From Trogon surrucura (taxonomy: Eukaryota; Chordata; Aves; Trogoniformes; Trogonidae), in contig CM036630.1 of NCBI GenBank assembly GCA_020746105.1, positions 10,273,840-10,337,839 on the forward strand: 64,000 bases of DNA, given 5' to 3'. Numbering within the stretch: the first letter of the stretch is position 1; each line of letters begins with the position of its first letter. Both the position numbers and the translations under genes were made by a program. This document shows, piece after piece, positions 1-13,371 of this stretch. Under the pieces are notes generated by a model. The model did no database searches, was not told the DNA's origin, and worked only from the letters and a program-made list of their open reading frames with translations.

Positions 1-3000
1 TTTTATGTTTGTTTTGAGCTGTGTATCTCGTAGCTTCCAGTACATGGGTCGTCCTACTAGCTTTCTGGACCAAATAACTATTACATAGCTGTAAGACACT
101 GAAGAGTTCTGAACATTTGCAGCCTTATGCTGCCAGTTAGCAGAACTTATCATCTGTATATTAGTTGTCCTTAACAACTGTCAGTCACTGGTTATTTTCC
201 TTTAGCTGAAAAGATACAGACTTGGTATACTTGGTGCCGTATTTTTTCATATTGCAAAGTTCTAGCTTATGATGTCTTTGATATTCTTATTCAGAAAGAG
301 ATCCTTTCTGCTAGGATGGAAATTTGCCCATTTAGGGAGCATCTTCAGGGAATTTGTTAGTGCAAAATGTGGAGGTTTTTTGTTTCTATACCATTAGCAT
401 ATGGTTATTCCAGAAAAACACACAGCTTATTTAACTCCATACATTAATACACTGGTTAAACAGTTCAGTAGGTCAGTGCAAGCAGCATATATTCTAGGAC
501 CTTACAACTACAGCTAGAGTGAAAAACATTTTCTAATGAAGAGCTGGTCTGTCTCTTTCTCTGTATTGACGAAAACAATCCAATATTGGTAGTATTAATA
601 GGCTAAAGGAATAGTATTCAAATCACTAAGAAATGATCAGCTCTGCATGGTCTGAGTGAAATGTGTGCTCATGCATGAAGTCGCACTTATATCTACATAT
701 GGCAGATATGAATAATGGCAGTGCAAAGTTAAAAAGTAATATAATCCGTTTTGCTTAGGTACATCTGAGGCTTTGGGGGTGTCTGGGAGGGTATTTCACA
801 TGACTGAGCTCTGGTCCCGCAAGATATTACAAACAGGTCACTGGCATAATGGATCTTAATAAATCTGTTTCCTTAAGATTTTCCATAATTATTGTTGGAT
901 CCACTTTTGCTCTTATGTCAGCAGAAAATGAGACAAGAAGATTTAAGTCCTGGAGACTTAAAGATTTAAGTACCTGGGGAACACATGTACGATTGCTTTG
1001 CTTATTTATGCAAGTTTTAATCAATGATTTCGTACCTGAGGAACACCCTCCAAAGCCCATCATTTGCCACATCAGCAGATCAGAAAATGCCATGTTCTTA
1101 AGGAAGAAACTCAGAATAGGAGTACAGGGGAATTATTTTCCACTTTTTTGAGACCCTCTTCCTCCACATTTCCTGCTTTCCTTTACCCTTGTGGCCTCTG
1201 TTGAAAAGCATTGGGTAATGCCTAACCTAAATGTTGCTTTAGTCACACACCACTAGTCACCTAGAAACCATCGAATGTTATTAAACTGCAGTCATTTCTC
1301 CTTGGGTTCCATCAATTATCAAGACTAATGGTAGAAGGGTTCAGCCAAGGTTAGAGCATGTGTATGTCTCTGGGCCATGGGGAGCTCTGTATCATTGCTC
1401 TGAGCCAATGTAGAGGGCACTGTGGATTCGATTGCTTCTGGGGCCATAAATCAAAGAAACGTGCAAGTTCCAGTGATTCCCAACTCTCCCTGTGGAAATA
1501 AGGAGGGAAGAAGGAGAATCACCGACTAATGTCAGCAAAATGCTCCTCAGAGCAGTTCACAGCAGCTTCTCTAATCTGCAGTGTATCAGTAGGCTTGTCA
1601 CTAAACCAGTCCATTTCATCCTTATTTGCTCATCATTTACATTTCCCTTCTGCAGTATTCTCTTCTGTGCATTTCCCTTCCCGTCACTGTCACGGCTCTT
1701 CAATTTGTCTCTGTTGTGGCAGGCTCCACCAAACAATCCCTGAGGCCAAGAACTGTAAGAACAGGGAGGAAAGATGAGGATCTGGAAGGGCAAGGACTGA
1801 AGGTGACCTGAGAGCAACATGTCAGTCTTTGTGTCAGAGCCCTTTCCAGCCTCACACTTCTATCACCGCCTCATCCATGGCTCTGCTGAAGTTACAGCTT
1901 TGGTTGCACATCAAACCATTTCTATACAGCTTTGAAAAAGGCAAGGACTTCTCTGATGACCTTGGATATGCACCCCCAAGGAGTTAATTTTACTGCAAGT
2001 AGTGTGGATTTTACAATTAGTGAAGAATTTAACTGAAAATTGGAAGGAACTTCCAGATTCGCACAAAGGGAATGCAGCTCCGACCAGGTGTATACTTATC
2101 TGTACATGTAGTTTGATTCTGTCAGCCTATATTTGGCTGTACTCTTGCTTCTACCAGATGACTTGAAGTAATATAGGTGGTAGGATTGCATAGATACAGA
2201 AGGTGAAGGAAACAAATACCAATTTTAAAGTCTTTGGAGACTGTCTATTATAATGAGAAAGTGGAAACCTAATTAAAACGAAGGCTATGAGAAGTAATTT
2301 CATAATTTCCTTCCATTTGCCAATAAAAGCATTTAGATTATACATGACAATCTAACATTTGTTCAAAAGCCAGAATCAAAAATATCTCAATATGAAGATC
2401 TACTTGTAGAAAATGTTTAATCTCATCCAGTCTCTAAATTCAGATGTGAATCATGAATTCCAGCAAATTTCCCATAACAGCTGTATGTTAAAACCTTTCC
2501 CAGCTGTAACAAGTTTGTCCATTTTTCTAAGTTATTAAAGGATACGCCCCTGCTAATAATTCTCAGCTCACAGTGAGACACAAAATGTTTATATATTTCA
2601 ACAGAATGCTATTTTGCATTTACAGTTCTGCAGAAGAGAATGGCTTGTTATTTCCCCTGAGGCTGATCAATACAAGCAGGAATAAAAATGGTGATAACTT
2701 AGAAGTGTTCTTTGAAAAATTGTCCAGGACTTCAAACCATGAGCAAAACATAAATGCAAACTTAAAATAAGTTAAACTAAGTAAAATGTGATTTTAAAAC
2801 CTTGAAGAATCACCTTTGCCAAAACCAATAAGCTAGTTGTGACTTTTAAATTTGGCTGCAGTGGCTTTAACTGGATCAGAACAACAAAGAAAGTAAAGGA
2901 TTCATAAAAATGAATTAATTTAGTGCAAGGAGAAGGTCCTTCAGTGACCTGGTTCGAAGCATAATCAGCTGCCAGTTCTTCAACCAGGCCAGACTGCTCC

Positions 3001-6000
3001 ACATCTTAAAAATGGAGTAAACATTTTGGGGCATGGCGGTTAGAACTCTCTAACTCCTGGGTTTCCTGATATGAAGGATATCCTTTCTATGGATAGCCAT
3101 GTCTACCGAACCAGAAACACACACTTTTTTCGTGGGTTGGTGAACAAAACTAAATCTTTCTCAGTTTGAAAAAAGAAAAATAGTGGATTTTCTGGTTTTT
3201 GTCTTGCTTTTGAAGTTTTAAACAATTTCTTCTAACTTTAAGGATACTTTTTCAAAGAACTATTTGCCCAACTTAGCAGAAACTGGTGCATGGTATACTG
3301 GTGCACTGGTGCACAGTATAAAATATAGAGATGTTTGAGTTTTGCATTCTTGCTTCCTCCTGTAGAGACCAACGTAACAATCATTCCTGTTCATTAGGAG
3401 TACCATAATTTTTCTTCATTGAGGAAGGAAAATGTAAATTCTTATCAGGTGTATGATTCTGTGATTTTCTTCTCTTACCCAGGACATAGGAAACTATCTA
3501 TGTCCTTAAAAGAATAGCTCCTCCATATCTCTGGGCTACAACCAACGAATTTTTTTTTTATGCAATTGCTGCTAATTTTACCTGTATTAGAGCTTGGCAC
3601 TTCTGCAGTTCGGCACAGAGATTGTGGTTGAGTCACTGAGAAGGAACAATGTAATGGATGATCATTTTTAAAGAAGTTTGGTTTAAGCAAATTGCTTTGC
3701 TCAAAGGGAATCACTGACAGTGACAGGGGTAGAATCATTTTTCTGGGACAATATCCAACTGCTTTTATTCACAAAGGTGTCCTTTCTTTAACATTTTGCC
3801 TCATTTACTAGAGAGTCTCCACAACAGCAGCAAATAAGCAGAGATCTTACAGACAAGTTCTTGCTTTGATGTTCATCCCTGATGAAACCACAGAGCAATT
3901 CTATCTTGGGCAGCATAAGGCAATTGTCTTGTGATCTTGTATATACAGCACATGGACACAGAGAGCAATTCGAAATGCTCCTACAAACTGCAATACTGTT
4001 GCTTCCTAATTTTGAGTGTTTGACTTTGCAGCCTTAACAGCCTTTGAAGGTGGGGAGCAGAGAGTTGATTTTATTTTGGCTAATTTCCTAGGTAAACTGA
4101 AAATGCATGAAAAACAGAGTCCACTGTCTGAGTGGGAGAGATATCCATCACACCCTGGCAGCTGAGCCACCAGCATCACTGAGAATCATAAGATTCAAAC
4201 ACCCCTTGTGTGGACCAGGACTAGCAGGAGATGAGACACTTTTTGGCTTTTCTTGACTTTCTGTAAGTTTGCTGGGAACAGGGACCAGGAGTGCAGTAGG
4301 GTCTTGGGGAAAGAGTGATGGATGATCATGGTATTTCTGGTGGGAATAAACTCTTTACTCTATTCCCTCAGACCTGTCTCTTCAACAGTTTAAAGCACAG
4401 GATTACGTAGGTGTGCTTATCCAAATGATGGGTATTAATGGTCAATGAGTCACCTAATTGGCTCCATGTGATTGCAGATATACATGCCCTGCTCTCTTAC
4501 AGTGGTAGCAGCAATATAGCCATGATGGTCTAAGGACATAAGCAAGTCAGGGTTGGCAGGTAGAGCCAATGACTTTTATTAAACCAGCTGATGTAATTGG
4601 AATAATCTTTTAGATGCACATAAGTGAGGTTTTGGTCTATATAGGAACTGTTCCAATTGGTTCAAAGTTGTTCAGAATAATCTGCTTGATCAAGACCAAA
4701 ATGCTTAGCACCATATAAAATAGATCCCTATCTCTGAAAATCTGATTACTGGTTTATTCTGATTAGAGCCTAATCCATGACACAGAGTTTGTATTTTAAC
4801 TGGAGGCACAGCGCAGTAGCTACCCTGAAACTTTTATTGGTCTTGCTTGTAAGGCATGTATTTTACTTATTTTCACCCTATGGCCTCCAGACCAGGTGAT
4901 GTGGGTTGCCTATTGTCTGTACAAGGTCTGGATGCTGGTGTGTGCTGTCCTAGTTTGTCTGTCCCCCTGCCACACTTATTTGATAAAAAGGAATATAACC
5001 CGGGGTATGAAGTAACCTGCATGCAGTCTGGATGCCTTGGGGATGAAAAGCCCTTGAGAAAAAGGGGGAGCATTAATGTAGAGAGTTCCCTACTTTCTGG
5101 AGCCCAGACCTAGTTCCTCTGATCCTTTGATGTGACAACAGGGGACTCCCTGAGACCCATATGCCAAAGACATGTACCTAGAGGGGTTGCCTAACAGGGC
5201 TCAGTAGATGAAACACATAACTGCTACCACTGCTTCTGTGAAGGTCCTGCTCAGCAGCACTGCCCCTCGCTCCCAACCACCCATCACACCTTGCAGTGAA
5301 GCTAGATGGTCTTGTGAGGCACTTGCAGTCTGGTGTGGTGAAAGCACCTGAATTCTAAAGCTGGAACTATCATCTCTCAGCTCTACATTCTGACTCAGTT
5401 ATCTTTAGGCAGAAAAGTCTGTCTAGGAAACCAGTTTCCAACGGACTTGTGTCCATTTAAGGGGTTTAAGGGTGTCCACTCTCGGGATCTGGTTTACACT
5501 TGCTTTGAATTGAGTTGCTGGTTTGGTTACTAAACTGATACAGAAACCAACTGGATATCAGACTGCCACTTCAAATGAATGGAAATTCAAGGTGAGTATG
5601 TTAGAAAAATCAATAATTTAAAAAGGATCCTGCATGATAAATAGTTGATGTGAAAACGCAATATTGTGTTGTGTTGTCAAACTGATAGACTGAAACAGGC
5701 TCAAGTACTTTCTATATCAATAGCATTACACCAGTGTAAACACTGCAAGCTTCTTTAAATAGATCCCTGAATGCAAACAGGTTAATGGAGCAAGGGGCCA
5801 GATAAAATGCGAGAATAATCTGAGATTACTGAAACAAGCCCTATAACTGTTGAGCCCTGAGGAAAGAGAGAGCTAGCACACTTCATCTAAACCCTGCTAT
5901 AAATAGTTCAGGTAATTAAAGGCTTAGATTTATTGAAAAGAATGAAAAATATCATAATTACCTTTACCTATTTTTCTTTCTTTAGTGTCAGAAAATGATC

Positions 6001-8220
6001 CCAGTAATTTGGTGTTCAACGAGCAGGGCATATTTTGCATTGTTTTTCCACCACCGTGCCATTCTGTGCTTCAGGGGAGCCCTGTTGAACAGGTCTGTTC
6101 TTTTCCTTTTTAGATCCTGTAGCAATTAGCAAGCATTTCACAGACCAATTTGATCAAATAATGTAACTTGACAAAACAGTGCCCAACTCTGAAGGTCTGC
6201 AAAGTATATCCTTGTTCCAGATGGGAAAGGTTTTCTTCAAATGACAGATGCCCTACAGGCTGGAATAAAATCAAGTTCAATTGAGAAGGAGGATCCCTTC
6301 TCAATTATTTTTTCTCAAACCGAAAGTAGAAACTGATATTGGTAAAAAATGTCTATTAGAGATCTCTGTGATACTCATTGCAGAGCAGAGGGAAAACTCA
6401 CAAGAAACCTAACGATCATTCTTTTACATGAGTCAATGATGAAGGTGGAACAAGCTAGCAAGAACCCACAAAGGCAGACATCCAAGGCCTGAGGCAGAAC
6501 TGGGGCAGTCCAGCCATATAAGAAGTGGTCATATTTCAACATAGGCTAGTCCAGCATAATCCTGTTTATGAAATGCAGGTGGAGCATAATTCAGAGTTTG
6601 TGGTTTGAGCTTTAAAACTTATTATGTTTTGGTTCTGCACTCCTTGGAGACCAACTGACTCCTTGTACATTAACGTCAAGATGCTCTGATCAAATAGAGG
6701 GCTGAAGTTTACAGCTCTGGTGTTCTGATAACTAAGCATGGACACAGGACAGCTCTCCTCTCTGGAAGCTGTCATCATCCTGCAGCCTGGATAACCTGAG
6801 TGATTTGGCTTTCAGGCCTCAATACAAGGCATGCCTCACTCGCCAGGCATTTATGACTTCGTCTTGAGTGAGAGCATGTGGTTTGCAAGATAAGATCTGG
6901 CTAGGAAAGAGCAACCAAAGCTTGGATATGACAGCAAAACTTAAGAAATGCTGACAGATAATTTCTTTGCTTTTTCAAAATCCTGTAGTATTTCAGATTT
7001 GTACATGTACTTTCTTCACTTCCTGGGTAGCCCTGGGTATCTTCATGCTAAGCAGACTGGTTGTACAGTGTCCCCTGATCGTGACGTTGAGGTTAAAAAC
7101 TACCTCCCTGATACGTAAAGACCCCACTAGATAAACATTTCTAGAGAGCTTCCCCAGAAATATCTGCACTGTCAGACTTTCAGGGGCTCAGATTTTTTTT
7201 AAGGGTCCACAATGGAGGATTTGAGAAGCTGGGACTGTTCTCTCTGGCCATCCAGAAGACCATATGCGGGGTCACCTGGGAGTGGGGTGAAAGGAAGGCT
7301 GCAGAAGAGACTTTCCTAAGCAGGGAAGTGGGCACTGGCTTTAGTTGGATGTTCTGTGCTGGTTTCTGCTGTGAACTTTGTCTGTTAAGCAAGCTTTGGA
7401 GCAAGTAAAGGGATTTTTCTGAGGGACTTCTATGGGGTTGTAGGCTCTGTGGGAACCTACAACCTTCCTTTTGAAAATGACTTTTCCACTGTCCCTAAAA
7501 ACACAGTCTTTTTGAGATCAATGTATGAAGCCTAGAGCAAGCAGATTGTTTGAAAAAATCTCATAGGCTTCCATTAGAAAATAATTTATAAACATTCCTG
7601 TGTGGGAGATGATACGGACATGAGAAAAAGGGAGAGAAAAAAAATCCCAAGTGGCAGATGAAGCCTTAAATTCACAAAAGGGGTTGACTCTTACAAACAT
7701 TAGTGTTATTAGCCTGCGGGTTTGGGCTATTCATTCAAACAGGAATGCTGGTAGTGGTGAATGTATCAGAGTCTCACTGACTTCTAAATCCAATGATGTC
7801 GTTCTTCAAACAGCAAGCACGAGTTGCTTCAGAGAGGTGCCACAGTGTGCAGATTTAGGTCAGATGGGGAGGAAGAGGAGTTCTGGCTGCAACTTTGGGT
7901 TTTGTTCAAACTAAATAAGCTGACTGAGACGTTTGCCTTTAGCTCGACAGTTGACCGTGCTGTTACAGAGCAATAAATACAGCTCTTTCATACTTCAGGA
8001 GATCTAAAAATGAGATCAAGTTTAATACATTGCACAGCTTAGTTAAAAAGCTCCTACTGGGCCACTTACTATTGGGCTGGAACAGTTACAGCGCGGTGCA
8101 GCTTTTTCATTTATTTTTGGGTTTGAGCCTTTGCTCCAAATTACCTGCTTGCATTTTTTAGTTGATATTCGCTGGCAAAACTAATCTAGAGCAGTATAAC
8201 GAAAGCAATATGTGAACTAT
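1..8220. other. Unique AT-rich DNA, no gene seen
   Basis: I see no gene, known transposon or RNA gene here. Open frames are under about 100 codons and overlap on both strands. Small local repeats include a 10-bp unit AGATTTAAGT at 939-948 and 962-971 (period 23) and three copies of ACTGGTGCA at 3282-3313. A TGATTCTGTGATT phrase at about 3454 resembles a CR1 tail but lacks any CR1 body next to it. Confidence 0.6.
3282..3313. repeat. Short imperfect tandem repeat of ACTGGTGCA
   Basis: Three copies of the 9-mer ACTGGTGCA occur at 3282-3290, 3297-3305 and 3305-3313, the last two sharing one base. This is a tiny minisatellite-like cluster with no evident function. Confidence 0.6.
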
Positions 8221-8240
8221 GGCACATTAGCAATATTCTT

Positions 8241-8380
8241 CGTGGAACGGTGTTACCCTGATCCCCAGGGTAACGGGGAGAGGCGTTCGTAGAAAAAGGG
8301 CAAAATTCACGTCTGGGCTGATGGGACAGGGAGGGCGAGGCTGTTTGCCACTAGGGGGGGTATCGGCTTCAAACCGGTCG
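8241..8380. promoter_or_regulatory. CpG-dense patch with hairpin, candidate regulatory element
   Basis: Ten CpG dinucleotides fall in about 140 bp (for example 8284, 8288, 8310, 8336, 8364, 8375, 8379), far denser than the surrounding AT-rich, CpG-poor DNA. It contains a perfect 9-bp inverted repeat, GTTACCCTG (8252-8260) and CAGGGTAAC (8266-8274), around a 5-nt loop. Retained CpGs in methylated vertebrate DNA often mark an unmethylated promoter or enhancer, or recent or constrained sequence. No transcript or coding frame can be tied to it, so the regulatory reading is inference. Confidence 0.3.
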
Positions 8381-8400
8381 TGAAAATAAAAGGGTTTGGT

Positions 8401-11400
8401 TTAGAAGCTGATCTTTTTTGTTCTTCTGAAATTAATTTAAGCAGTCTCAATTACCTGGTGCTTGGTGTTATAGACAATTAAGTTCTCAGCATCATTCAGC
8501 CCACCTGAACCAGCCCGTGGTGGGTGGCTTCGTCAACAACAGATAATTTATTTTGGCTGTTCCAATTTCACTTGCTTGTTGTCTAAGGCCGTGTTTGCAG
8601 AGCCACAGGCAAAGCGAGATTATTTAAATGTCTAAGATACAGGTATTTGTAGTACCATTTGTGGCATCAGCCACGGTGTCTCAGCTCCCTTTGCTCCTTG
8701 GCTGGTGGGAACAGATAAGGAGAAACAGCCAACAGCTGAGAACAGGAGGAGGAGACTGCAGAACTTGACCCAAAATGGAGCAACCTGGGAAGTTTAGCTG
8801 GGTTGGGGGACTGCCTGTGCTCTTGCTTGTCACATGCTAGAAAGGTCCTGGAGCAAAGCATCCATTCCTGCCTGCACCTCCAAACATGCTGGTCTGCCAG
8901 ACAGCTCTTCTTCATACTTGGCTCTTTTTTCTTCTGCAAGCTGTAGCTGTAAACACAGGCAAACAAGGTATGAAAAATCATCTCCTTGGGATGTGGGGAT
9001 TCTCTTTCTCTCCAGTGAGATACAGCAAAGGCTTTCTTTTCAAATAAATTCACCATAAACATTGTTGGCAATTTAGCTCCCAGCCAGCGTGAAGGACCTG
9101 GAGCAGTTGTGCGGTTGACTGGTGCAAGTGTTTCAGCATCTACCTGTGCTGCGGGTGCATTTGGATCAGTTCTTTTAGTGCATATTGAGGCCTCAGGAAT
9201 TGTATTTCTTGAAGGGTGGCATGTTTCTGTTTATACAAGGCAACTTTATTAGATCATAGAGGACTGAAAACAAAATGGAATGTTTACATTCAGGAAGAAG
9301 GCTTATAAAGCTATTTCTTGTTATGTGTGAGATGTAAGGTCTTCCAGCCCAATAGGTCTAATCTAGGTCTCTGCTGTTTTAAGCACCCATGTTAAATAAT
9401 CCCATTCATAAACCAATCAAAGCTCCATCTGGTTTTCTATGCTGTGCTCCATTTGAAATACCCGAAGACAAACTGCAAATTTAATAGGCAGAGGGGTAAA
9501 ATAATTCTGATTTGATCTCACTGGTCTTCTTGTGTTCCTGGCTCACAAAACAGATTCACTAAGGGCACTGTGTGGTAGTAGGTGCCATTTATGTTGTAAA
9601 TGCATTTTTTTTCCTCCTCCAATCCATTGTGCGAAGGGTTGTACTGTTCCCTGGGAATTACAGATGCTGCAAAAGTTTAGAAGCAACTAGGACAGAAACT
9701 GTCTGATCTTCTGACAGCATCCCTCCCTGTGAACTGTGAGATGAGAAGCACGTTTAGGTGGGAGGACACTAAGGCTGTAAGACTTTCTGTCTGATGCTGC
9801 AAGTGCTAGGGAGCAGAGGGAACTGTCTCTGGAACCACCAATGCCCTGGTTCCTGGTGGGTCTATTTTCTGTCTTTTGTTCAGCCTCAGATGCAATAACA
9901 CAACAAGTTCTGTCAATGCCTGTCTCTTGTCCTGGGTCCCAGCGCCAACCCACTGCTGTCCTGGGCCAGAGTCCAGCAGCTGAACCTCCTTAAGTCGACT
10001 GAAACCATCCTGTCCTTTCCACACACAGGTGGGTGTTGCAATGACCTGGCTCAGAGGACACCTGTCGTTTGGGTTGGCTGTGAAAAAACCCATCTCTGAA
10101 CTCTGAGATTTTTAGTAGATTAGGAGCACAAAGTAAAGTTCAGGAAGTGTGCTCACATCCTAGAGAGGGAAGAAAAGGTCTTACAGGTCCACTGTATGGG
10201 CAAATCTTTTATCAGTGTTGTTTTTCTGAATCAGTATTTTCACATCTAGACTTTTACCTGCTTCAGTTACTTAGCCACAAGCAGTGTTTAACAGTCTGTG
10301 CCCAGAGGTGCTTAGCTTCTGCCAGGTAGTGGTGTGCCTAAATGTGATTTGTGCTGCAGTTCTGGTTGAGTGCTAGAAACTATACAGAGGGGCAATGACC
10401 CTCTTCTCAGGAGCAGGTGGGATCTCCAGCTCCTATTCTGACAGGGGGCTCTGTTAGAGCTGAAATTCAGCAGTAGATGGCACCAGCAGGATTGTAAAAT
10501 GGGCTCTCAACACTTTTGTAGTGCCTTAAAATTCCTCAAATGTTTCACAAGACACACAGACAGCTACATAAAGAAGTCTCCCACCAGTTACTGGCAGAGG
10601 TAAATCACGCAGAGAAGGACAGGGTGTCCTTTTTGGCAAAGCGCAGCACCTTCAGCACGCTAAGGGAAGCGGGGGCAGGGATGAACATCCCCTTACACCA
10701 AGTGTTTGTGCGGAGGGTTCTGCTCTGGGGAGAGCTTTTGCAGCAAGGGGCAGGTGAGCACTCTCGTACTGCAGCACAGGTGGGGCAGGGCTGCTCGCTG
10801 GTACGTGTGCAGGTTTGCACATGCACACTCCCAAGTATCTATATGCACATAGGATAAGCTTTTAAGGCAAACAGGGGATGTTGGTCGTTAACTGGTGGGA
10901 ATCTGCTGCAAACTGGACTCCCCAGAGCAGCCACCAGCTGCAGGCTCGGCTGATGCAGTGTGGGGAGAATGTCTCTTGCTGCATTTTCTATCAAATATAT
11001 CTGAGTTAAATTTCTGTTTCAAATGTTGACCAGGGCTGGTACTTAATAGTTTACATCTGTGGCCGTAGTGACTATTTAATATAGGTAAAGCCCATGGGAC
11101 CCTAGTTCTTTGGTGTTGCATACTACAGAAGTATGGTTTCATTTTTTTTTCCCCCAAGAATATGCTGTAGAAGGGACTAGTTAGTATAAAATACTGAAGA
11201 AAGTAATACATAGATAAGCCAAGCCAGGACAGTTACAGTTCACACACTGGTTTCCAATGTGTGCTTTTTTAATTTCCTTGGGGTTTTGACACACATTGGA
11301 AAAGAGGGATCATTCAGATCCATGTTTAGAGTAAAGGAGATAAGGACAAATTAACCAGCTCTTGTTTCTCTTCTTTCTTAATTAAATCAAATTGTCAGAG

Positions 11401-13350
11401 CATTCATAAATGGCGATAAAAGGAGACACAGAATGAGGATGCTATATTTAAAAAATCAGCCACTGTTTTTGGATCAGCATACCTTCTGGAAGGGCTGCTG
11501 AGTACGGATTTCAAAGACCACCAGTTTCTTGTAGGACCACAACAAAATGCATTTATCATTTGCTCTTTAGGGTTATTAGTGGCTTTAATTTCAGGAAGAT
11601 AACACAATGCAGATTTTAGAAGGGGATGCAGGTAGTATTAAAGGGTGTTTTTTAGCTGTAGCAGTGATGCCATCAGATAGTTTCTATTTAAATATTTTTT
11701 TTCTTCAGAGTCTATCTGCCACCCCTCATATGCCACTGTAACTTGTTGCTGACACAAGATTTTCTGTGTGGCTCTTTAACTTTGTACTTCAGACCTTGTT
11801 CTGCTCTGGAGTGTAATTTCATTTGGCAGAGTGGTCTGAGCATCACGTCTGAAGGTTGCTTGATAAATTGCGATAACATGTTCAAAAGGGTGGACACTAT
11901 ATTTTGCACTGAAATAATGGTTAAATCACGCAGTTGGTAAGCAGCTCTGCAGTGGAAGTGTTCCAGAGATAGTAGGAGGAATATTAGCATGCACAAGAAA
12001 AGGACCTGTTTCTCCAAAGACTGTACAAGTAGGGGAAGACCTTGTTTTCTAGATCTCTTTAATAAAGGTGTTTTCAGAAAGAATTGCAAATGAACTACTC
12101 TTCCATGGAGGCAATTTGCATATCATTACTCTTCTGGTTCTGTTAATTGTTTTCACCTAGAGGAGGTGGAAGTGTTCACTCTTTGTTTGGAAAATGATAA
12201 TGCTTTCAGAACATAGCATATTTTATTAGTGATAGATGAGACCATTTTTTTAACATTTTCTCTTAACAGATACCAATTTTGATGGAATTGTTGATGCCCT
12301 TTCAAAAGAAAATTGAGACCTTTTCAATATGCACTCAAAAATTAATTTCCTTGTATTTCTATGTATGCGGCTTTTTCAAATAAAAGAAATATTTTTCTTT
12401 TGTGTCTTCTCTTCCCTCCCTCCAATTCCCAGAGTAAAATGTAGCATCACGCCCTGCAATAATGTTTTCATGATCACCTTTGCAAGGCTGTAACTTCACA
12501 AGAATTCAAAAGGGTTGGTTTTTTTTTTAATCTTGGTCTATGCTTGAGCTTCTGATGTACTATTTGCATTTTTATCTTCTGTGGTGTAGGTTTAAGAGAA
12601 CACAACAGAACTTTCGTTTTGCGTCACAGAAAAAGGCAGAGAGGAAGAAAGGGTCCATAGGCTCAGGGTATGATGGAGATGATGGCAGCTGATGTAGCCT
12701 ACCTTAATTCATTGTTTTTGTTCACATGGCTTGCCTCTAACTGGTCTGTGCTGTCTTCCAAAGAACCTTTTCAAGTGTCTTTACTAATTCTGCTCCAGGG
12801 GCTAATTTGTGTGTCACCAGTTTGGGTTTCTCTGTGTAGACTAAATGTATCTCAGTACAGAGTGCATCTTGATCAGCACAAGCCTGGGGTATGAGCCTGA
12901 ACAGTGAGCTGCGAAAGATGGGCAGGGGATTCAGAGAGGTAATGATGCGAATGAGAAAAAAACCATTATGTTCTTGTTGGTGTGTGGAGACTTACGATTT
13001 ATATTTCTGCTTTGCAATCAGAACTAAAGCTTTCGTGTGACTTTGAAAGAGACAGCACAACCCGCACTGTTTCTTTGACTTTGTGCTGTTTGTCAGTGAC
13101 ACAAGTAACAGTGGGTTAATCTTTATCTGGCACTGATTATAATGTTAATTAGTAAAACATTTAATGGAAGGAAGTTGGAATTCATGACAGCAATTATTTT
13201 CACAACTGCTCATAGCTTTTCGTCGCTACTTGGAAATAGTCATGTCTTGTCTAACACCTCTTCTACTTCCATTGTCTTAAAGATAAAAAATAATATGAAA
13301 TACTGCCCTTTTGAATACAGTATGTTTATCAAAAGAAGAAAATTGCACTT
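8401..13350. other. Unique DNA, no gene seen
   Basis: No recognisable exon, transposon or RNA gene. Frames of 105-134 codons at 8667-9071 (-), 10540-10857 (+) and 11712-12089 (-) have no domain I recognise and look like chance. The most structured piece is the inverted repeat at 11251-11302. Confidence 0.55.
11251..11302. repeat. 13-bp perfect inverted repeat (hairpin, 26-nt loop)
   Basis: TTTCCAATGTGTG at 11251-11263 is the exact reverse complement of CACACATTGGAAA at 11290-11302, separated by 26 nt. Outside the arms pairing is weak. It could fold as a hairpin in RNA or be the ends of a very small inverted-repeat element; no target duplication is obvious. Confidence 0.7.
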
Positions 13351-13354
13351 GCAT

Positions 13355-13371
13355 TCTCTCTCTCTCTCTCT
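13355..13371. repeat. (TC)n microsatellite
   Basis: Seventeen bases of alternating T and C, about eight dinucleotide units. Confidence 0.9.

Noticed and set aside
3450-3466. ATGATTCTGTGATT phrase resembling a CR1 tail
   Set aside because: No CR1 3' UTR or ORF2 sequence lies upstream, and the octamer is not repeated perfectly.
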